48,738 bases of DNA, from NCBI GenBank assembly GCA_011391225.1, contig JAABQY010000002.1, forward strand, positions 1 through 48,738, read 5' to 3'. The stretch is from Desulfobulbaceae bacterium (lineage in GTDB: Bacteria > Desulfobacterota > Desulfobulbia > Desulfobulbales > Desulfocapsaceae). Shown in pieces: positions 1 through 9,014 of this stretch; the stretch's first letter is position 1, and every line of letters starts with the position of its first letter. The position numbers and the translations under genes were made by a program. The notes below the pieces were generated by a model. That model saw nothing but the letters and a program-made list of their open reading frames with translations, made no database searches and had not been told where the DNA came from.

Positions 1-160
1 GATGCTGCACTCCTATCTTGAAGCATTGGACATCTTCCCTGGTCAGGAATCGACGGAAAAGGAAGAGGATCTCTCCGATCTTTTTGAGAGTATTCTTCTG
101 CCGGATGACGAAAATTCCGACCCTGATGATATTGGTAATATCAATATGGGGTCTTCCTGA
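1..160 (+). CDS. C-terminal end of an acidic protein (partial, possibly DivIVA-domain)
   Basis: An open frame enters from the left edge in the frame of base 2 and stops at 158-160, so only about the last 52 residues are present. It is absent from the ORF track because it is short and cut by the window edge. The visible tail is strongly acidic, with EKEEDLSDLF and DDENSDPDD, which fits a disordered C-terminus. The next gene starts 7 bases after its stop, so the two are probably one operon. In related bacteria a DivIVA-domain cell-division protein often precedes a DUF167 gene. The visible residues alone cannot prove that identity, so it is inference from gene order. Confidence 0.45.
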   Translation, partial: MLHSYLEALDIFPGQESTEKEEDLSDLFESILLPDDENSDPDDIGNINMGSS

Positions 161-167
161 GAAAATC

Positions 168-476
168 ATGCCCTATCTCTCGCAAGCCTCCGATGGTAAC
201 GTTCTGGTCCGCTTGCATGTGCAGCCGAAGGCCTCAAAGACCAGAATAATCGGGCTTTTTGACGGATGTTTGAAGCTTGCCATTCTTGCCCCGCCGGTTG
301 ATGGCAGGGCCAATGAAGAAGTGGTGACATTCCTTGCTGGCCTGTTGGGGATTCCGGGGCGGAACATCACTTTGAAATCGGGGGCACAGGGACGGAGAAA
401 ACAGCTGCTCATTCATGGCTTGCCATTAGAGGAAGTGCGCCGCAAGCTTTCTGAAAGGCTTGTTGTCGAACCGTAA
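168..476 (+). CDS. DUF167 / YggU family protein
   Basis: A protein of about 102 residues of the DUF167 (YggU/UPF0235) family, whose cellular function is not established. The family pattern is visible: VQPKASKTRI near the start, then APPVDGRANEEVV, then LKSGAQGRRKQLLI. The ORF track starts 50 codons earlier, at base 18. Those extra residues are the out-of-frame tail of the preceding gene, so the start is placed at the ATG at 168 just after the upstream stop. This gives the normal family length. It lies between the partial acidic protein and the isomerase gene, probably co-transcribed with both. Confidence 0.8.
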   Translation: MPYLSQASDGNVLVRLHVQPKASKTRIIGLFDGCLKLAILAPPVDGRANEEVVTFLAGLLGIPGRNITLKSGAQGRRKQLLIHGLPLEEVRRKLSERLVVEP

Positions 477-493
477 AGCGGGAGGCGGGGAAT

Positions 494-1201
494 GTGAAAA
501 CCTATATTATTGCCAATTGGAAATGTCATAAGACAGGTGATGCAGGGCGGCGCTGGTTTGACCGTTTTGGAGCGCTCTATACGCCGCACCCTGAGGTGCA
601 GATCGTCGTTGCACCGCCCCTGCTCTCTCTTGAGACGCTGGCTGCCCATGTTCATCATCTGGGTCTTGAAAATGTTGCCCTGGCGGTCCAAGACATCTCA
701 CCTTTTCCCAGGGGCGGGTACACCGGGGCGATCGCGGCGGACATGGCGGCGGGGCTTGCCGGTTTTGCGATCGTAGGTCACAGCGAACGTCGCCGATATT
801 TTCATGAAACCCATATGGATGTGGCGAATAAAGTGGCCGAAGCAGTAGATGCTGGACTTATCCCCATTGTTTGTGTCGACGGCTCTTACGCCCTCACCCA
901 ACTTAACGCCCTCGAAGATACCCGCTCTCTATCGCTCGTGGTTGCTTATACTCCGGTTGAGGCGATGACTGTAAAAATTGCCGAAGCACCACTTGCAGTT
1001 GCCGAATCGGTGGGCCGTATAAAACAGATGTTTAGCTCCTGGCCGATAATCTATGGGGGAGCGCTTCTGCCGGAAAACGTCGGCAACTATTTGCAGTTAC
1101 CGCAACTGTCCGGAGTATTTGTCGGGGCGGCAAGCCTTGACCCAGATACCTTCGCCGCTATCTGCAGGCAGGCATTGCTTCAAAAGGTCACTGCCCTTTA
1201 A
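494..1201 (+). CDS. Triosephosphate isomerase-like protein, catalytic glutamate not conserved
   Basis: A TIM-barrel protein of 235 residues, slightly short for triosephosphate isomerase (about 250). Family signatures are present: ANWK with the substrate lysine at residue 10, VGHSERR with the electrophilic histidine at 96 and glutamate at 98, and the phosphate-binding YGGALLPENV and VGAASL near the end. The loop-6 signature normally reads AYEPVWAIGTG, with the catalytic base as E. Here it reads AYTPVEAMTV, so a threonine (153) stands in place of that glutamate. The segment between the histidine and loop 6 is about 15 residues short. The start is a GTG with GGAGG eight bases upstream. It is either a very divergent enzyme or a non-catalytic paralogue of TpiA. 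Confidence 0.8.
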   Translation: MKTYIIANWKCHKTGDAGRRWFDRFGALYTPHPEVQIVVAPPLLSLETLAAHVHHLGLENVALAVQDISPFPRGGYTGAIAADMAAGLAGFAIVGHSERRRYFHETHMDVANKVAEAVDAGLIPIVCVDGSYALTQLNALEDTRSLSLVVAYTPVEAMTVKIAEAPLAVAESVGRIKQMFSSWPIIYGGALLPENVGNYLQLPQLSGVFVGAASLDPDTFAAICRQALLQKVTAL

Positions 1202-1242
1202 TGCTTCTGTAAAATAGTCGTGTCGGAGCTGGCTATTTGCGC

Positions 1243-1647
1243 TTACGCGTCCAGAGCGGAGAAGATCTGATCGAGTCGCCCAGGGAATTCCACGATGAGG
1301 ACATTGTAAATATCGGTAAAAGAGACAAGCTGGCAATTGTCCTGGAGTTTCTTGAACTCACTTGCCCACTCCGGCGGGATAAGATCGGGGCGGGTAGAAA
1401 GGATCTGCCCAAGCTTGATGAATGTTGGGCTGAGTTCCTCCAGAACCATGCGGACGCGAACCGGCCGGGGTAAAGCTTCATTGCCGTTGCTGGAAGGGGC
1501 CTCCAGCTCATCTTTGCTTCCGCCGAGGAGGCGATGCAGTCCTGTGTCCTGCACCAGTTGCCGAAAGCCGAATTTACACAACACCTTAATGAGTTCGGCA
1601 AATCTCCGGGTGTTTCTGATAGTCCGTTTGATGGAGGTGATTTTCAT
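1243..1647 (-). pseudogene. Truncated AarF/UbiB (ABC1) family protein, N-terminal part only
   Basis: A reading frame of 134 residues matching only the N-terminal segment of the AarF/ABC1/UbiB atypical kinase family, whose full-length members have about 500-560 residues. The family KxGQ region is clear: [20 protein letters not shown], followed by EFKKLQDN. It stops at TAA after FSALDA, just before the nucleotide-binding core should begin (the usual IAAASIAQVH region). The convergent isomerase gene ends 41 bases further on, so no remainder can follow. The ATG overlaps the TGA of the HDOD gene (ATGA). It is most likely a decayed gene. A retained short protein is possible because the start is still translationally coupled. 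Confidence 0.7.
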
Positions 1648-2534
1648 GCCGAGGTGAAGATGCTGAGAACGGCCTGATCACTCTGACGACTGCGTTTCAG
1701 CCCCTCAAACCACAGGCCAAGATTGTCATCATGCCAGTTGAGCCCGAAGTCCTGCCAGAGTTTGCCGGTTTCCGGCAGGAAATCGACGAACATCTTGGAG
1801 ACGTCTTCAGCCCTGAGAAGTTCGGGGCTGCAATACATCAGGGAGAGAATGTCGGCGACCTGGACGATGAGAGGATATTGGCGGAAAGCCCCGGCATCTT
1901 GAGGCGAATGATGGTAGCCAATGGCGGCAACCAGCTGTACCGGAAGTAGCCATTTTTTTGCCAGGAGCAAACCCACCTGGTCATGACTTATGGCAAATTT
2001 TTTCCGTTCTTCGGAGATATCATTAAACAGCGGGTGGTTGGCAAGTTCCTGCAGGATCGGATATGTGTCTGGGAAAGTAATGAACATTGCTAGCTTGCCT
2101 ATGTCGTGAATGAGGCCGGCTATAAACAGCTCGCTGGGGGAGAGATGCAGGTGTTCGCCGATGATTTTCGCCGCCAGCCCACAGGTGAAGGTATGTTCCC
2201 AGAAAAGACCGACCCTGTTTCTGGTTTCTTTCGTCATTTTCGGAAAAGATGAAAAAATTGCCTTACCGATGACAATATTTTTGATTTCCTCATAACCGAG
2301 TACGACAACCGCTCGTTCGATGGTGCCAACCTCCCGGGGAATACCGAAAAATGCCGAATTTGCCACTTTCAGGATGGTGGCGCACATGGTTTGATCGGGG
2401 AGGATGACCCGCATCAGATCATTGGCGCAGCACTCGGGATTGGCCGTGACGGTCATAATCTCGGTAACGATTGCCGGTAAAGCCGGAAACGATTCAATCC
2501 GGGCATTAATGGAGTTGAGAGATTGATCTGTCAT
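1644..2534 (-). CDS. HDOD domain signalling protein
   Basis: A protein of 296 residues with an HDOD domain over most of its length. The family pattern is visible: an N-terminal [12 protein letters not shown] helix, [29 protein letters not shown], and the central [15 protein letters not shown] that keeps the HD doublet. HDOD proteins are putative signalling modules related to HD hydrolases; their biochemistry is poorly defined. It begins inside the ATGA overlap with the upstream GGDEF/HD-GYP-like gene and ends in another ATGA overlap with the UbiB stump. The three are therefore transcribed and probably translated together. The context suggests a cyclic-di-GMP or stress-signalling role, by inference only. 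Confidence 0.88.
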   Translation of the reverse strand: MTDQSLNSINARIESFPALPAIVTEIMTVTANPECCANDLMRVILPDQTMCATILKVANSAFFGIPREVGTIERAVVVLGYEEIKNIVIGKAIFSSFPKMTKETRNRVGLFWEHTFTCGLAAKIIGEHLHLSPSELFIAGLIHDIGKLAMFITFPDTYPILQELANHPLFNDISEERKKFAISHDQVGLLLAKKWLLPVQLVAAIGYHHSPQDAGAFRQYPLIVQVADILSLMYCSPELLRAEDVSKMFVDFLPETGKLWQDFGLNWHDDNLGLWFEGLKRSRQSDQAVLSIFTSA

Positions 2535-4153
2535 GGGTTAAGCTCTGGAAAAGTATTGAACAGGTCCCGGCGGGCGTGTTCAAGGACAGCATGGTCCAGG
2601 TGAAGTAGATGGTTTTTTTCAATAACCGTAAGAAGTTGGGCAACCAAGAAGGGATCAAATTGCTTCCCCGCCTCCCTGCTCAACTCGAGGATGATCTCCT
2701 CGGGAGTCAGCTGAGGGCGGTAAGGACGTTTGGCATTCATCGCCGCAAGTGCATCAATGATGGTGAATATTCGTGCGCCAAGTGGGATCTCGTCACCTTT
2801 CAGGCCGTGCGGATGGCCGGTACCGTCATAGTGCTCACCCTGGCACATCAAAACCTCGCGTTCATCTGAGAAGTAATCGAACATATTGGTAAGTTCCGTC
2901 AGTTTCAACGGTAAGTCATCAATGATTTTTCGCTCTTTGTGCGACAGCTGCGTGGGTTTGCAGATAAGGTCATTGTGGAGCAGGGAGCGGAAACTGTTAC
3001 AGAGGGTGATGGTATTATGAAAGGTTTCGATATGCTGACCGGGCAAACCAAGTTGCTGGCCGAGGAGGGTGATGTAACGGGTGACTGAAGTTGCATGGGC
3101 CAGGTGATCGGGGCCGGCGACATTCTTGGCGAGAAGCTGAACGGAGGCGATAGCTGAATTTTTTGTCCTCTCCATGATTCGTTGCAGCGAGTCTTTGAGA
3201 AAAGCCATGGATTTCCTGGGGCTGAGCTGACTCGGGCAGTTCAGCGGACTGAATATATGCAGTCTGTTGCGGCCTTGGGCCTTGGCCATAAAGAGGGCAG
3301 TTTCCGCCATGTTGATAAAATCGTCATGGTTGGCCGGGTTATGGGTCTGCATGCTGGCAAGTCCCATTGAGATGGTGATACTATGGGTTGTCGGACCGCG
3401 GGTAAAGGGTTTTTCAGAACAGGCTTTGCGGATTTTCTCTGTGGTTTTTTTCGCTTCATCAAGACCTGCGCCGGGCATAAGAACGACAAATTCTTCGCCG
3501 GAGAAGCGGTAGCAGCTGTCAATTTTTCGCGAACTTGTCGTCAGTCTTGCCGCCATGTCATTGAGAATGAAATCGCCGTATTGCAGGCCGGAGGTTTTAT
3601 TGACGGTACTGAAAAAATCGATGTTGAGAAGCAGTAGAGAAAGGTCCTCGCCGCTGATTTTGGCGTTCTCCATGACCTGCATGAGACCCGTGGTAAGGTG
3701 GCGACGATTATACAGCCCTGTCAGCCCATCGCGGGTTGCCAGGGCATCAAGTTGCCGATTGAAAGTGGTGGAATTGGCATGATGTTCGACACAGATTTTC
3801 TGCATCCTGCAGAGAAAGTTTATTTTGTGCAGAAAAACTTCAAGGGGCACGGGAACAGACATAAAGTCGAGCAAAAACTTGTCGCGATAGTGTTGGAAAA
3901 AAGGGGGTACAAAAGCCTCGGCACTGAGAAAGAGAATTGGGGTAGAGGGTGGCAAGGACGAATGTTCGAAAAGTGGTTGAATTTCATCGGTTGCACCGGT
4001 AATGAGAATGAGTGAAGCTTTGCGCAATTCCTCTTGCGATGGGACAAGACCTTGGGACAGATAAAGAGCTGACGCACAAAGCGGAAGGACAAGTTCTTTC
4101 AGACGTTGGCCCGGGACGAGATCCGAGACGGTTAAATACCTGTTGTCGGTCAT
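2531..4153 (-). CDS. REC-like / GGDEF / degenerate HD-GYP protein
   Basis: A protein of 540 residues with three parts. Residues about 1-125 look like a degenerate receiver domain, ending LDFMSVPVPLEVFLHKINFL. Residues about 135-310 are a GGDEF domain (RDGLTGLYNRRHL, then RFSGEEFVVLMP) with SGEEF at the active site and an RKID inhibitory-site motif five residues before it. Residues about 325-530 resemble HD-GYP (GTGHPHGLKGDEIPLGARI, then DALAAMNAKRPYRP). That module has no HD dipeptide and reads GHP where GYP is expected, so phosphodiesterase activity is unlikely. It is first in a coupled operon with the HDOD gene. It may be a cyclase, or a c-di-GMP binding or scaffold protein. Confidence 0.87.
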   Translation of the reverse strand: MTDNRYLTVSDLVPGQRLKELVLPLCASALYLSQGLVPSQEELRKASLILITGATDEIQPLFEHSSLPPSTPILFLSAEAFVPPFFQHYRDKFLLDFMSVPVPLEVFLHKINFLCRMQKICVEHHANSTTFNRQLDALATRDGLTGLYNRRHLTTGLMQVMENAKISGEDLSLLLLNIDFFSTVNKTSGLQYGDFILNDMAARLTTSSRKIDSCYRFSGEEFVVLMPGAGLDEAKKTTEKIRKACSEKPFTRGPTTHSITISMGLASMQTHNPANHDDFINMAETALFMAKAQGRNRLHIFSPLNCPSQLSPRKSMAFLKDSLQRIMERTKNSAIASVQLLAKNVAGPDHLAHATSVTRYITLLGQQLGLPGQHIETFHNTITLCNSFRSLLHNDLICKPTQLSHKERKIIDDLPLKLTELTNMFDYFSDEREVLMCQGEHYDGTGHPHGLKGDEIPLGARIFTIIDALAAMNAKRPYRPQLTPEEIILELSREAGKQFDPFLVAQLLTVIEKNHLLHLDHAVLEHARRDLFNTFPELNP

Positions 4154-4323
4154 AACCTAGAGGTTTATTCGTTCAGTTTCAGGTGGTAGCCGGAGGGGCA
4201 GTGTTCCTCGCAGGGAGATTGATCATGATTTCAAAGTATATATCTTCTCAGCAGCAAAAAGCAAATTTTTTAAATGCCCGCTTCCATATCAGAAAATAAA
4301 TGCATGGCAGAATAGGCTTTTTG

Positions 4324-5106
4324 TCAGAAAGGCAGGGTCGATGGCTTTGAATAATCGTGCCGGTTAAATGCCTGTTTAAGAATTTCGGTGAATTGCCCCT
4401 TGATCTGTTTGAGCGGCGGGATGGGATTAAGAAAGATCATGACCTCCTTGACTGGAGGGGGGGAAGCGATGCGCAGATCCTGCTCGAGAGCCTTGCTGGG
4501 TTCTAGGGTTGAGTGGGAATGAAGAAATCGCAGTCGTTCGGTGTCGGGTGAATCGAGATTGCGCAGAAAAGAAAGGATTTCGGAAAGGTCGTTTTGACGC
4601 TGAAATCTCTCGATTTCCATGCAGATCTCTGAATATTCTTCCTTGAGCAGGAGGTAAGTGTCGTGGTATGTCACAACATCTTCAGCTAAGGAATGGTAGA
4701 CAATGAGTGCCAGACCGCGAAACCTTCGCCAGCGGGTGAATCCTTCGCCGCGCATTGCTATAAAAAGTTCTTGCCCCTTCGGCAAGGTTTGGCGGTCGCA
4801 TGTATTCAGGGCGTATTCCTTTGGCAGGCCGGCAAGATCCAGGAAGGAACAAAAAAGGCGCGGTTCCTGGAGAAGGAACTGCATGCGGCAAAGATGCAGA
4901 CGGATTCCAACGTTCAGCTCTTGGTTGGTTTCCATCAGCTTTTCCAGATATTCCTTGGACTGGCTTTCAATCCGGGTGCGGAAACCGAAATAGCGGTTGG
5001 CAATCTCCTGCTTTACTTCGTAAGCGATGGCGTTTGCGAAATCTTCCATAGCGAAAACCGGGTGCTCAAGGGAGGAGGTGGGAAATAACCGGTCAAACAA
5101 TGGCAT
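4324..5106 (-). CDS. Hypothetical protein divergent from dnaG
   Basis: A protein of 260 residues that I do not recognise. It shows no signal peptide, no membrane segment and no clear enzyme motif. The sequence is mostly helical, with charged, heptad-like stretches (FRTRIESQSKEYLEKLMETN; YLLLKEEYSEICMEIERFQ) that could form short coiled coils, and a basic patch RWRRFRG near residue 127. It is transcribed away from dnaG from a shared 55-base intergenic region. The preceding minus-strand operon is separated by 170 bases. Codon use looks like the neighbours, so it is probably a genuine native gene. Its function is unknown. Confidence 0.7.
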   Translation of the reverse strand: MPLFDRLFPTSSLEHPVFAMEDFANAIAYEVKQEIANRYFGFRTRIESQSKEYLEKLMETNQELNVGIRLHLCRMQFLLQEPRLFCSFLDLAGLPKEYALNTCDRQTLPKGQELFIAMRGEGFTRWRRFRGLALIVYHSLAEDVVTYHDTYLLLKEEYSEICMEIERFQRQNDLSEILSFLRNLDSPDTERLRFLHSHSTLEPSKALEQDLRIASPPPVKEVMIFLNPIPPLKQIKGQFTEILKQAFNRHDYSKPSTLPF

Positions 5107-5161
5107 CCCACAGGTAAGGGTAGTATAGTGTGGATGCTGATAAGATGCACCGTACTTTTAC

Positions 5162-6985
5162 ATGGATGGACCAATGGCTGACAGGGAATCACGGGACGAT
5201 GTTGCCGCGCTTGTAAAAGAGCGGGCCGATATTGTGCAGATTATTGGGGAATGTGTAGAACTGAAACGGAGCGGCGTGCGTTTTCTCGGCAGGTGTCCTT
5301 TTCACGGTGAAAAAACGCCTTCATTTTCGGTGCACGCCGGCCAGCAGTTTTATCATTGTTTTGGCTGCGGTGAGTCAGGTGATGTCTTCAGCTTCATGAT
5401 GAAATATCATAATCTTGATTTCCCGAGTGCCCTCAAGGAATTGGCTAAAAGATATCAAATAGAACTGCCGGAGCGTCGCCCATCAAAAGAAGAGGAACAG
5501 CGGATACAGAAAAGCCAGCTGCTCTTTGCCGTCAATGACAAGTGCGCAACAATTTTTTGTCGTTATTTGCAGGATGCGCCGGGTGCTCGGGTGGCTCGGG
5601 ACTATTTAAGCAAAAGGGGGGTTAACTCCGAGATACTGACCAGGTATCGCATCGGCTATGCCCCGGCGGTTGAGGAAGTCGGGTGGAACTTCCTTGGCAG
5701 CCGGCTCGGGAAAGAAGAGCTGCCAACCGCCGTAGAAGCGGGACTGCTGGTCGAAAAGGAGCAGGGTGGGAGTTATGACCGTTTCCGTGACCGAATCCTC
5801 TTCCCGATTGCCGATATCAGTGGCCGGATCTGTGGCTTTGGCGGCAGGATTGTCGGAGAGGGTCAGCCTAAGTACCTCAATTCCCCTGAAAGCCCGGTTT
5901 TTATCAAAGGCAAATTGTTGCTCGGTCTGTTTCAGCAAAAAGAATATATCAGGCGGCAAAATCATGCGATCCTGGTCGAGGGCAATTTTGATCTTATTTC
6001 CCTCGTTGCCCATGGTTGCAACAATGTGGCAGCACCGCTTGGAACTGCCTTAACCCCTGAACAGCTCCGGCTGCTTAAGCGCTTTGCCGAGAAGGTAACT
6101 CTTTTGTTTGACGGTGATGATGCCGGCAGAAAAGCGGCTGTCCGGGCAGTGCCGCTTTTTCTCGCAGAACAGATTCCCGGACGGGTGGCCTTTCTCCCAG
6201 CGGAACATGACCCGGACACCTTTGTTCGGGAGAAGGGACTGGTGGAATTAAACAAGCTTCTCGATCAATCGATAGCTTTGCCGGAATTTGCCCTGGCGCA
6301 GATGACGGATAAACACGGGCTTACCCTTGACGGCAAGAGTAAAATCCTGGAAGAGCTCAAACCCTTGATCGCGGCGGCGGCTTCCCCCTTGCAACGCTCG
6401 CTCTTTATCGCCCATTTTGCTGAGAAACTCGGGTTGACGGTCGACCAACTTGGCGGAAACCTTGAGCGAGCCGCAGGGCCGATTGTTCTGCCACAGGCCA
6501 AGACGGTGCATAGGGCCAGAGCTGAACAGGCCGTGCCGTTGGCCATGGCTCAGCGCCAACTTGTCGAGTTCATGATTCTCCAGCCGAAATATTTTTTTCG
6601 GCTGGCCGAGGGTGGTCTCAGGGCTTGTCTTGCCGGGGGAGTTGGTGAAATTCTCTTTTTGCAGATGGAGAGCCTGCTCACCGCCAATCCTCAGGCGGAA
6701 CCCGAAGAATTGTTGACGGTCTTGCCGGAAGGTGGTGAACGAAGTTTGGTCGCTGAGCTTCTCCTGCGTGCCCCGGTACATGCATCCGAGCGGGACGAAA
6801 ACACTTCTTCCGAGGAGATTGCCGATTTGCTCCTCTATCTGCGTAAAGATAAATTGAAAAAGCAGTCCGAGGAGTTAATGTTGCGCATTGAACAGGCCGA
6901 GAAGTCCGGGGATCACCACCTCTTGCAGGATATGCTGGTGGAGAAGGTTGAGATCACTCGAAAATTGCATGATGAGAGCGTGTGA
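5162..6985 (+). CDS. dnaG: DNA primase DnaG
   Basis: DnaG makes the RNA primers for replication and is recruited to the fork by the DnaB helicase. The 607 residues show the standard order. An N-terminal CHC2 zinc ribbon has C45, H48, C66 and C69 (RCPFHGEKTPSF, then HCFGCGESGDV). A catalytic core follows, then a TOPRIM domain with VEGNFDLISL near residue 272 and LLFDGDDAGRKAA near 314. The C-terminal helical part is the likely DnaB-interacting domain. An alternative start four codons later (MADRES) is equally plausible. rpoD follows after 244 bases, matching the dnaG-rpoD arrangement of the macromolecular synthesis operon; no rpsU is seen in front. Confidence 0.97.
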   Translation: MDGPMADRESRDDVAALVKERADIVQIIGECVELKRSGVRFLGRCPFHGEKTPSFSVHAGQQFYHCFGCGESGDVFSFMMKYHNLDFPSALKELAKRYQIELPERRPSKEEEQRIQKSQLLFAVNDKCATIFCRYLQDAPGARVARDYLSKRGVNSEILTRYRIGYAPAVEEVGWNFLGSRLGKEELPTAVEAGLLVEKEQGGSYDRFRDRILFPIADISGRICGFGGRIVGEGQPKYLNSPESPVFIKGKLLLGLFQQKEYIRRQNHAILVEGNFDLISLVAHGCNNVAAPLGTALTPEQLRLLKRFAEKVTLLFDGDDAGRKAAVRAVPLFLAEQIPGRVAFLPAEHDPDTFVREKGLVELNKLLDQSIALPEFALAQMTDKHGLTLDGKSKILEELKPLIAAAASPLQRSLFIAHFAEKLGLTVDQLGGNLERAAGPIVLPQAKTVHRARAEQAVPLAMAQRQLVEFMILQPKYFFRLAEGGLRACLAGGVGEILFLQMESLLTANPQAEPEELLTVLPEGGERSLVAELLLRAPVHASERDENTSSEEIADLLLYLRKDKLKKQSEELMLRIEQAEKSGDHHLLQDMLVEKVEITRKLHDESV

Positions 6986-7073
6986 GGGGGCCAAGTTATT
7001 TCGTAACGGCTCTTTACCGCTGAGGCAAAGGATGTGGGTAATCTAATTACTTTGGGCTTTGTAAGGAAATTGC

Positions 7074-7102
7074 TTGACATTTCCATCTGTTTGGTTTGAT
7101 TG
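7074..7102 (+). promoter_or_regulatory. Possible sigma-70 promoter before rpoD
   Basis: A perfect TTGACA lies at 7074-7079, about 150 bases before the rpoD start. The region 15-17 bases downstream (TTTGATTG) is only a poor -10, so the call rests mainly on the -35. A separate promoter here would let rpoD be expressed independently of dnaG. Confidence 0.35.
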
Positions 7103-7229
7103 GAGGGTGTGAGTATGAAGTGTTGTGTGTATCGACGAGCAGTGCGTAATTCGGATACAGGGGATGGGTGAGACTGGCGGGAAAGAATGGCATGTTGGTT
7201 TGCCCGTGAATTGTTGAAAGGAGAGTTGC

Positions 7230-8903
7230 ATGGCGTTGGCAGGAAATGAAGACGACGTAGTCAGGGAGGCCGATGAGGTTATGAGAGAGTACGACGTGGT
7301 AGACGACGCAGCCTCTTATGGCATAAGCGATGATTTCAGCGAAGATCTTGCCGATGAATTGGTATTTCCCCTGGAGCTTTCTGAGTCATCGCAAGATAAA
7401 CGCGCCTCCCTCGGTCAAGATCGTCGGAGCAGTGCTCTCAGTGACCGACGCACGTGCGACAGACGCAGGGCAACGCGATACTCGGAAGAGCAGGATAAGG
7501 TCACTAAATCGAAGGGTTCTATCGATCCAATGAATATGTATCTTCGTGAAATGGGGACGATGACCTTGCTCAATCATGAAGAAGAATTGAAGCTTGCCAA
7601 AATGATGGAAGCCGGCAAGCAAAGGGTTCAGAATGCTGTTCTCAAGGCCCCACTGGCAATTCCTGCCTTACTTGAGGTGGTCCGGGGTCTTGACACCAAT
7701 AATGATAAGATCTGTCAGATTCTCGGCGGGATACTGGACAGTGAGCCCGGCACGGTAAAAATGGAAAGCCGGGAATTTTTGGCCTGCGTCGGACAGGCGG
7801 TGGAACTCAATAAAAAACGAGAAGCTATGCTGGCGAGGTATCTGCATCTGCCTGAACACAGCGCCGAAGCTGGCCTAGTTTTTGAGGAAACTCTCAAGAC
7901 AGGTGAAGAAATTGCCGGATTGTTTGCCGAAAAATTCATCTGTGTCGAATGTATTAAGGCGATGGCCGACGGACTTGAGGAATTGTCGAAGCGCTTTCGT
8001 AAAGTCCTTGTCGAGTTAATGCATCAACACAGCAGTTTACAGCTTAAAGCCACCCACGCCGCTTTGCCTGAAGCCCTTTCCCGGCAGGTTAATCGTCAGA
8101 TGCTTGAGGACTCCGGCATTGATCAACGGCAATTGCAACAGACTCTCCAGGAAATTGATGCCGGTTGGGATGTTTATAAACACGCCAAAGAAGGGTTGGT
8201 TCGGGCGAATCTGCGTCTGGTGATCTCCGTTTCCAAAAAATTTGTTAATCGCGGTCTGCAGTTCTCCGATCTTATTCAGGAAGGCAATATCGGCCTGATG
8301 AAGGCGGTTGAAAAGTTTGATTATCACCGCGGTTACAAATTCAGTACCTACGCCACCTGGTGGATCAGGCAGGCCATCACCCGAGGCATTGCCGACCAGG
8401 GCAGGACAATTCGCCTGCCCGTTCATATGATTGAGACGATAAATCGCCTTCTCAGGGTATCGAAAGATTTTCTTATCGAAGAGCATCGCGAACCGACACC
8501 CGAGGAGATGGCGATACAGCTCGGAACCGAAGTAAGCAAGGTTAAATCAGCACTGAAGATTGCCAAAGACGCAATCTCCCTGGATACCCCGGTGGGGGAT
8601 GACGGTGAAGTATTCCTTGGTGATTTCCTCGAGGACAAAGAAAAGCTTGGGCCGGATCAAATATCGATGGTCGCAAGTCTTAGAGAATGTTTGAGCCAGG
8701 TGATATCCTCACTTTCGCCGCGGGAAGCAAAAGTTTTACGGTTGCGATACGGGATTGATGTTGGTTGTGATCATACCCTTGAGGAAGTAGGCAAGGCCTT
8801 CGCAGTTACCAGGGAACGCATTCGGCAGATTGAGGCGCAAGCGATCATGAAACTGAAGCATCCTTCCCGGGTTGAAGAATTGAAAGTGTTTATGACTGAT
8901 TGA
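7230..8903 (+). CDS. rpoD: RNA polymerase primary sigma factor RpoD (sigma-70)
   Basis: The housekeeping sigma factor of 557 residues. Region 1.2 is at about residue 99 ([11 protein letters not shown]). Regions 2.1-2.4 start near 328 and include [20 protein letters not shown] and [15 protein letters not shown]. Region 3 follows, and region 4 is near 490-545 with [15 protein letters not shown] and the helix-turn-helix [13 protein letters not shown] non-conserved helical insert lies between 1.2 and 2.1, as in other primary sigmas. The first ~95 residues do not show a normal region 1.1. They are acidic and then carry closely spaced DRR motifs ([18 protein letters not shown]). The ATG is preceded by AAAGGAGAG. 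It lies downstream of dnaG. Confidence 0.97.
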   Translation: MALAGNEDDVVREADEVMREYDVVDDAASYGISDDFSEDLADELVFPLELSESSQDKRASLGQDRRSSALSDRRTCDRRRATRYSEEQDKVTKSKGSIDPMNMYLREMGTMTLLNHEEELKLAKMMEAGKQRVQNAVLKAPLAIPALLEVVRGLDTNNDKICQILGGILDSEPGTVKMESREFLACVGQAVELNKKREAMLARYLHLPEHSAEAGLVFEETLKTGEEIAGLFAEKFICVECIKAMADGLEELSKRFRKVLVELMHQHSSLQLKATHAALPEALSRQVNRQMLEDSGIDQRQLQQTLQEIDAGWDVYKHAKEGLVRANLRLVISVSKKFVNRGLQFSDLIQEGNIGLMKAVEKFDYHRGYKFSTYATWWIRQAITRGIADQGRTIRLPVHMIETINRLLRVSKDFLIEEHREPTPEEMAIQLGTEVSKVKSALKIAKDAISLDTPVGDDGEVFLGDFLEDKEKLGPDQISMVASLRECLSQVISSLSPREAKVLRLRYGIDVGCDHTLEEVGKAFAVTRERIRQIEAQAIMKLKHPSRVEELKVFMTD

Positions 8904-8960
8904 AAGGCTTTTTATGGAAAAGCCGGTATAAGCTTAAAGGTAGAAACTTAAAATTAAAAT

Positions 8961-8993
8961 GAACCGAAGGCAGCGCCTTCTGCCCTGCGGTTC
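8961..8993 (+). other. Nested hairpin between rpoD and dprA
   Basis: GAACCG (8961-8966) pairs with CGGTTC (8988-8993), and inside it AAGGC (8967-8971) pairs with GCCTT (8975-8979). No T-run follows, so it is not a classical intrinsic terminator. It may be a processing site, a Rho-independent attenuator remnant, or chance. Confidence 0.35.
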
Positions 8994-9014
8994 GGAGAGA
9001 AAGGCAAGCGGAAA

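Noticed and set aside
6248-6781. Minus-strand ORF of 177 residues inside dnaG
   Set aside because: Shadow of dnaG with no family match or start signal.
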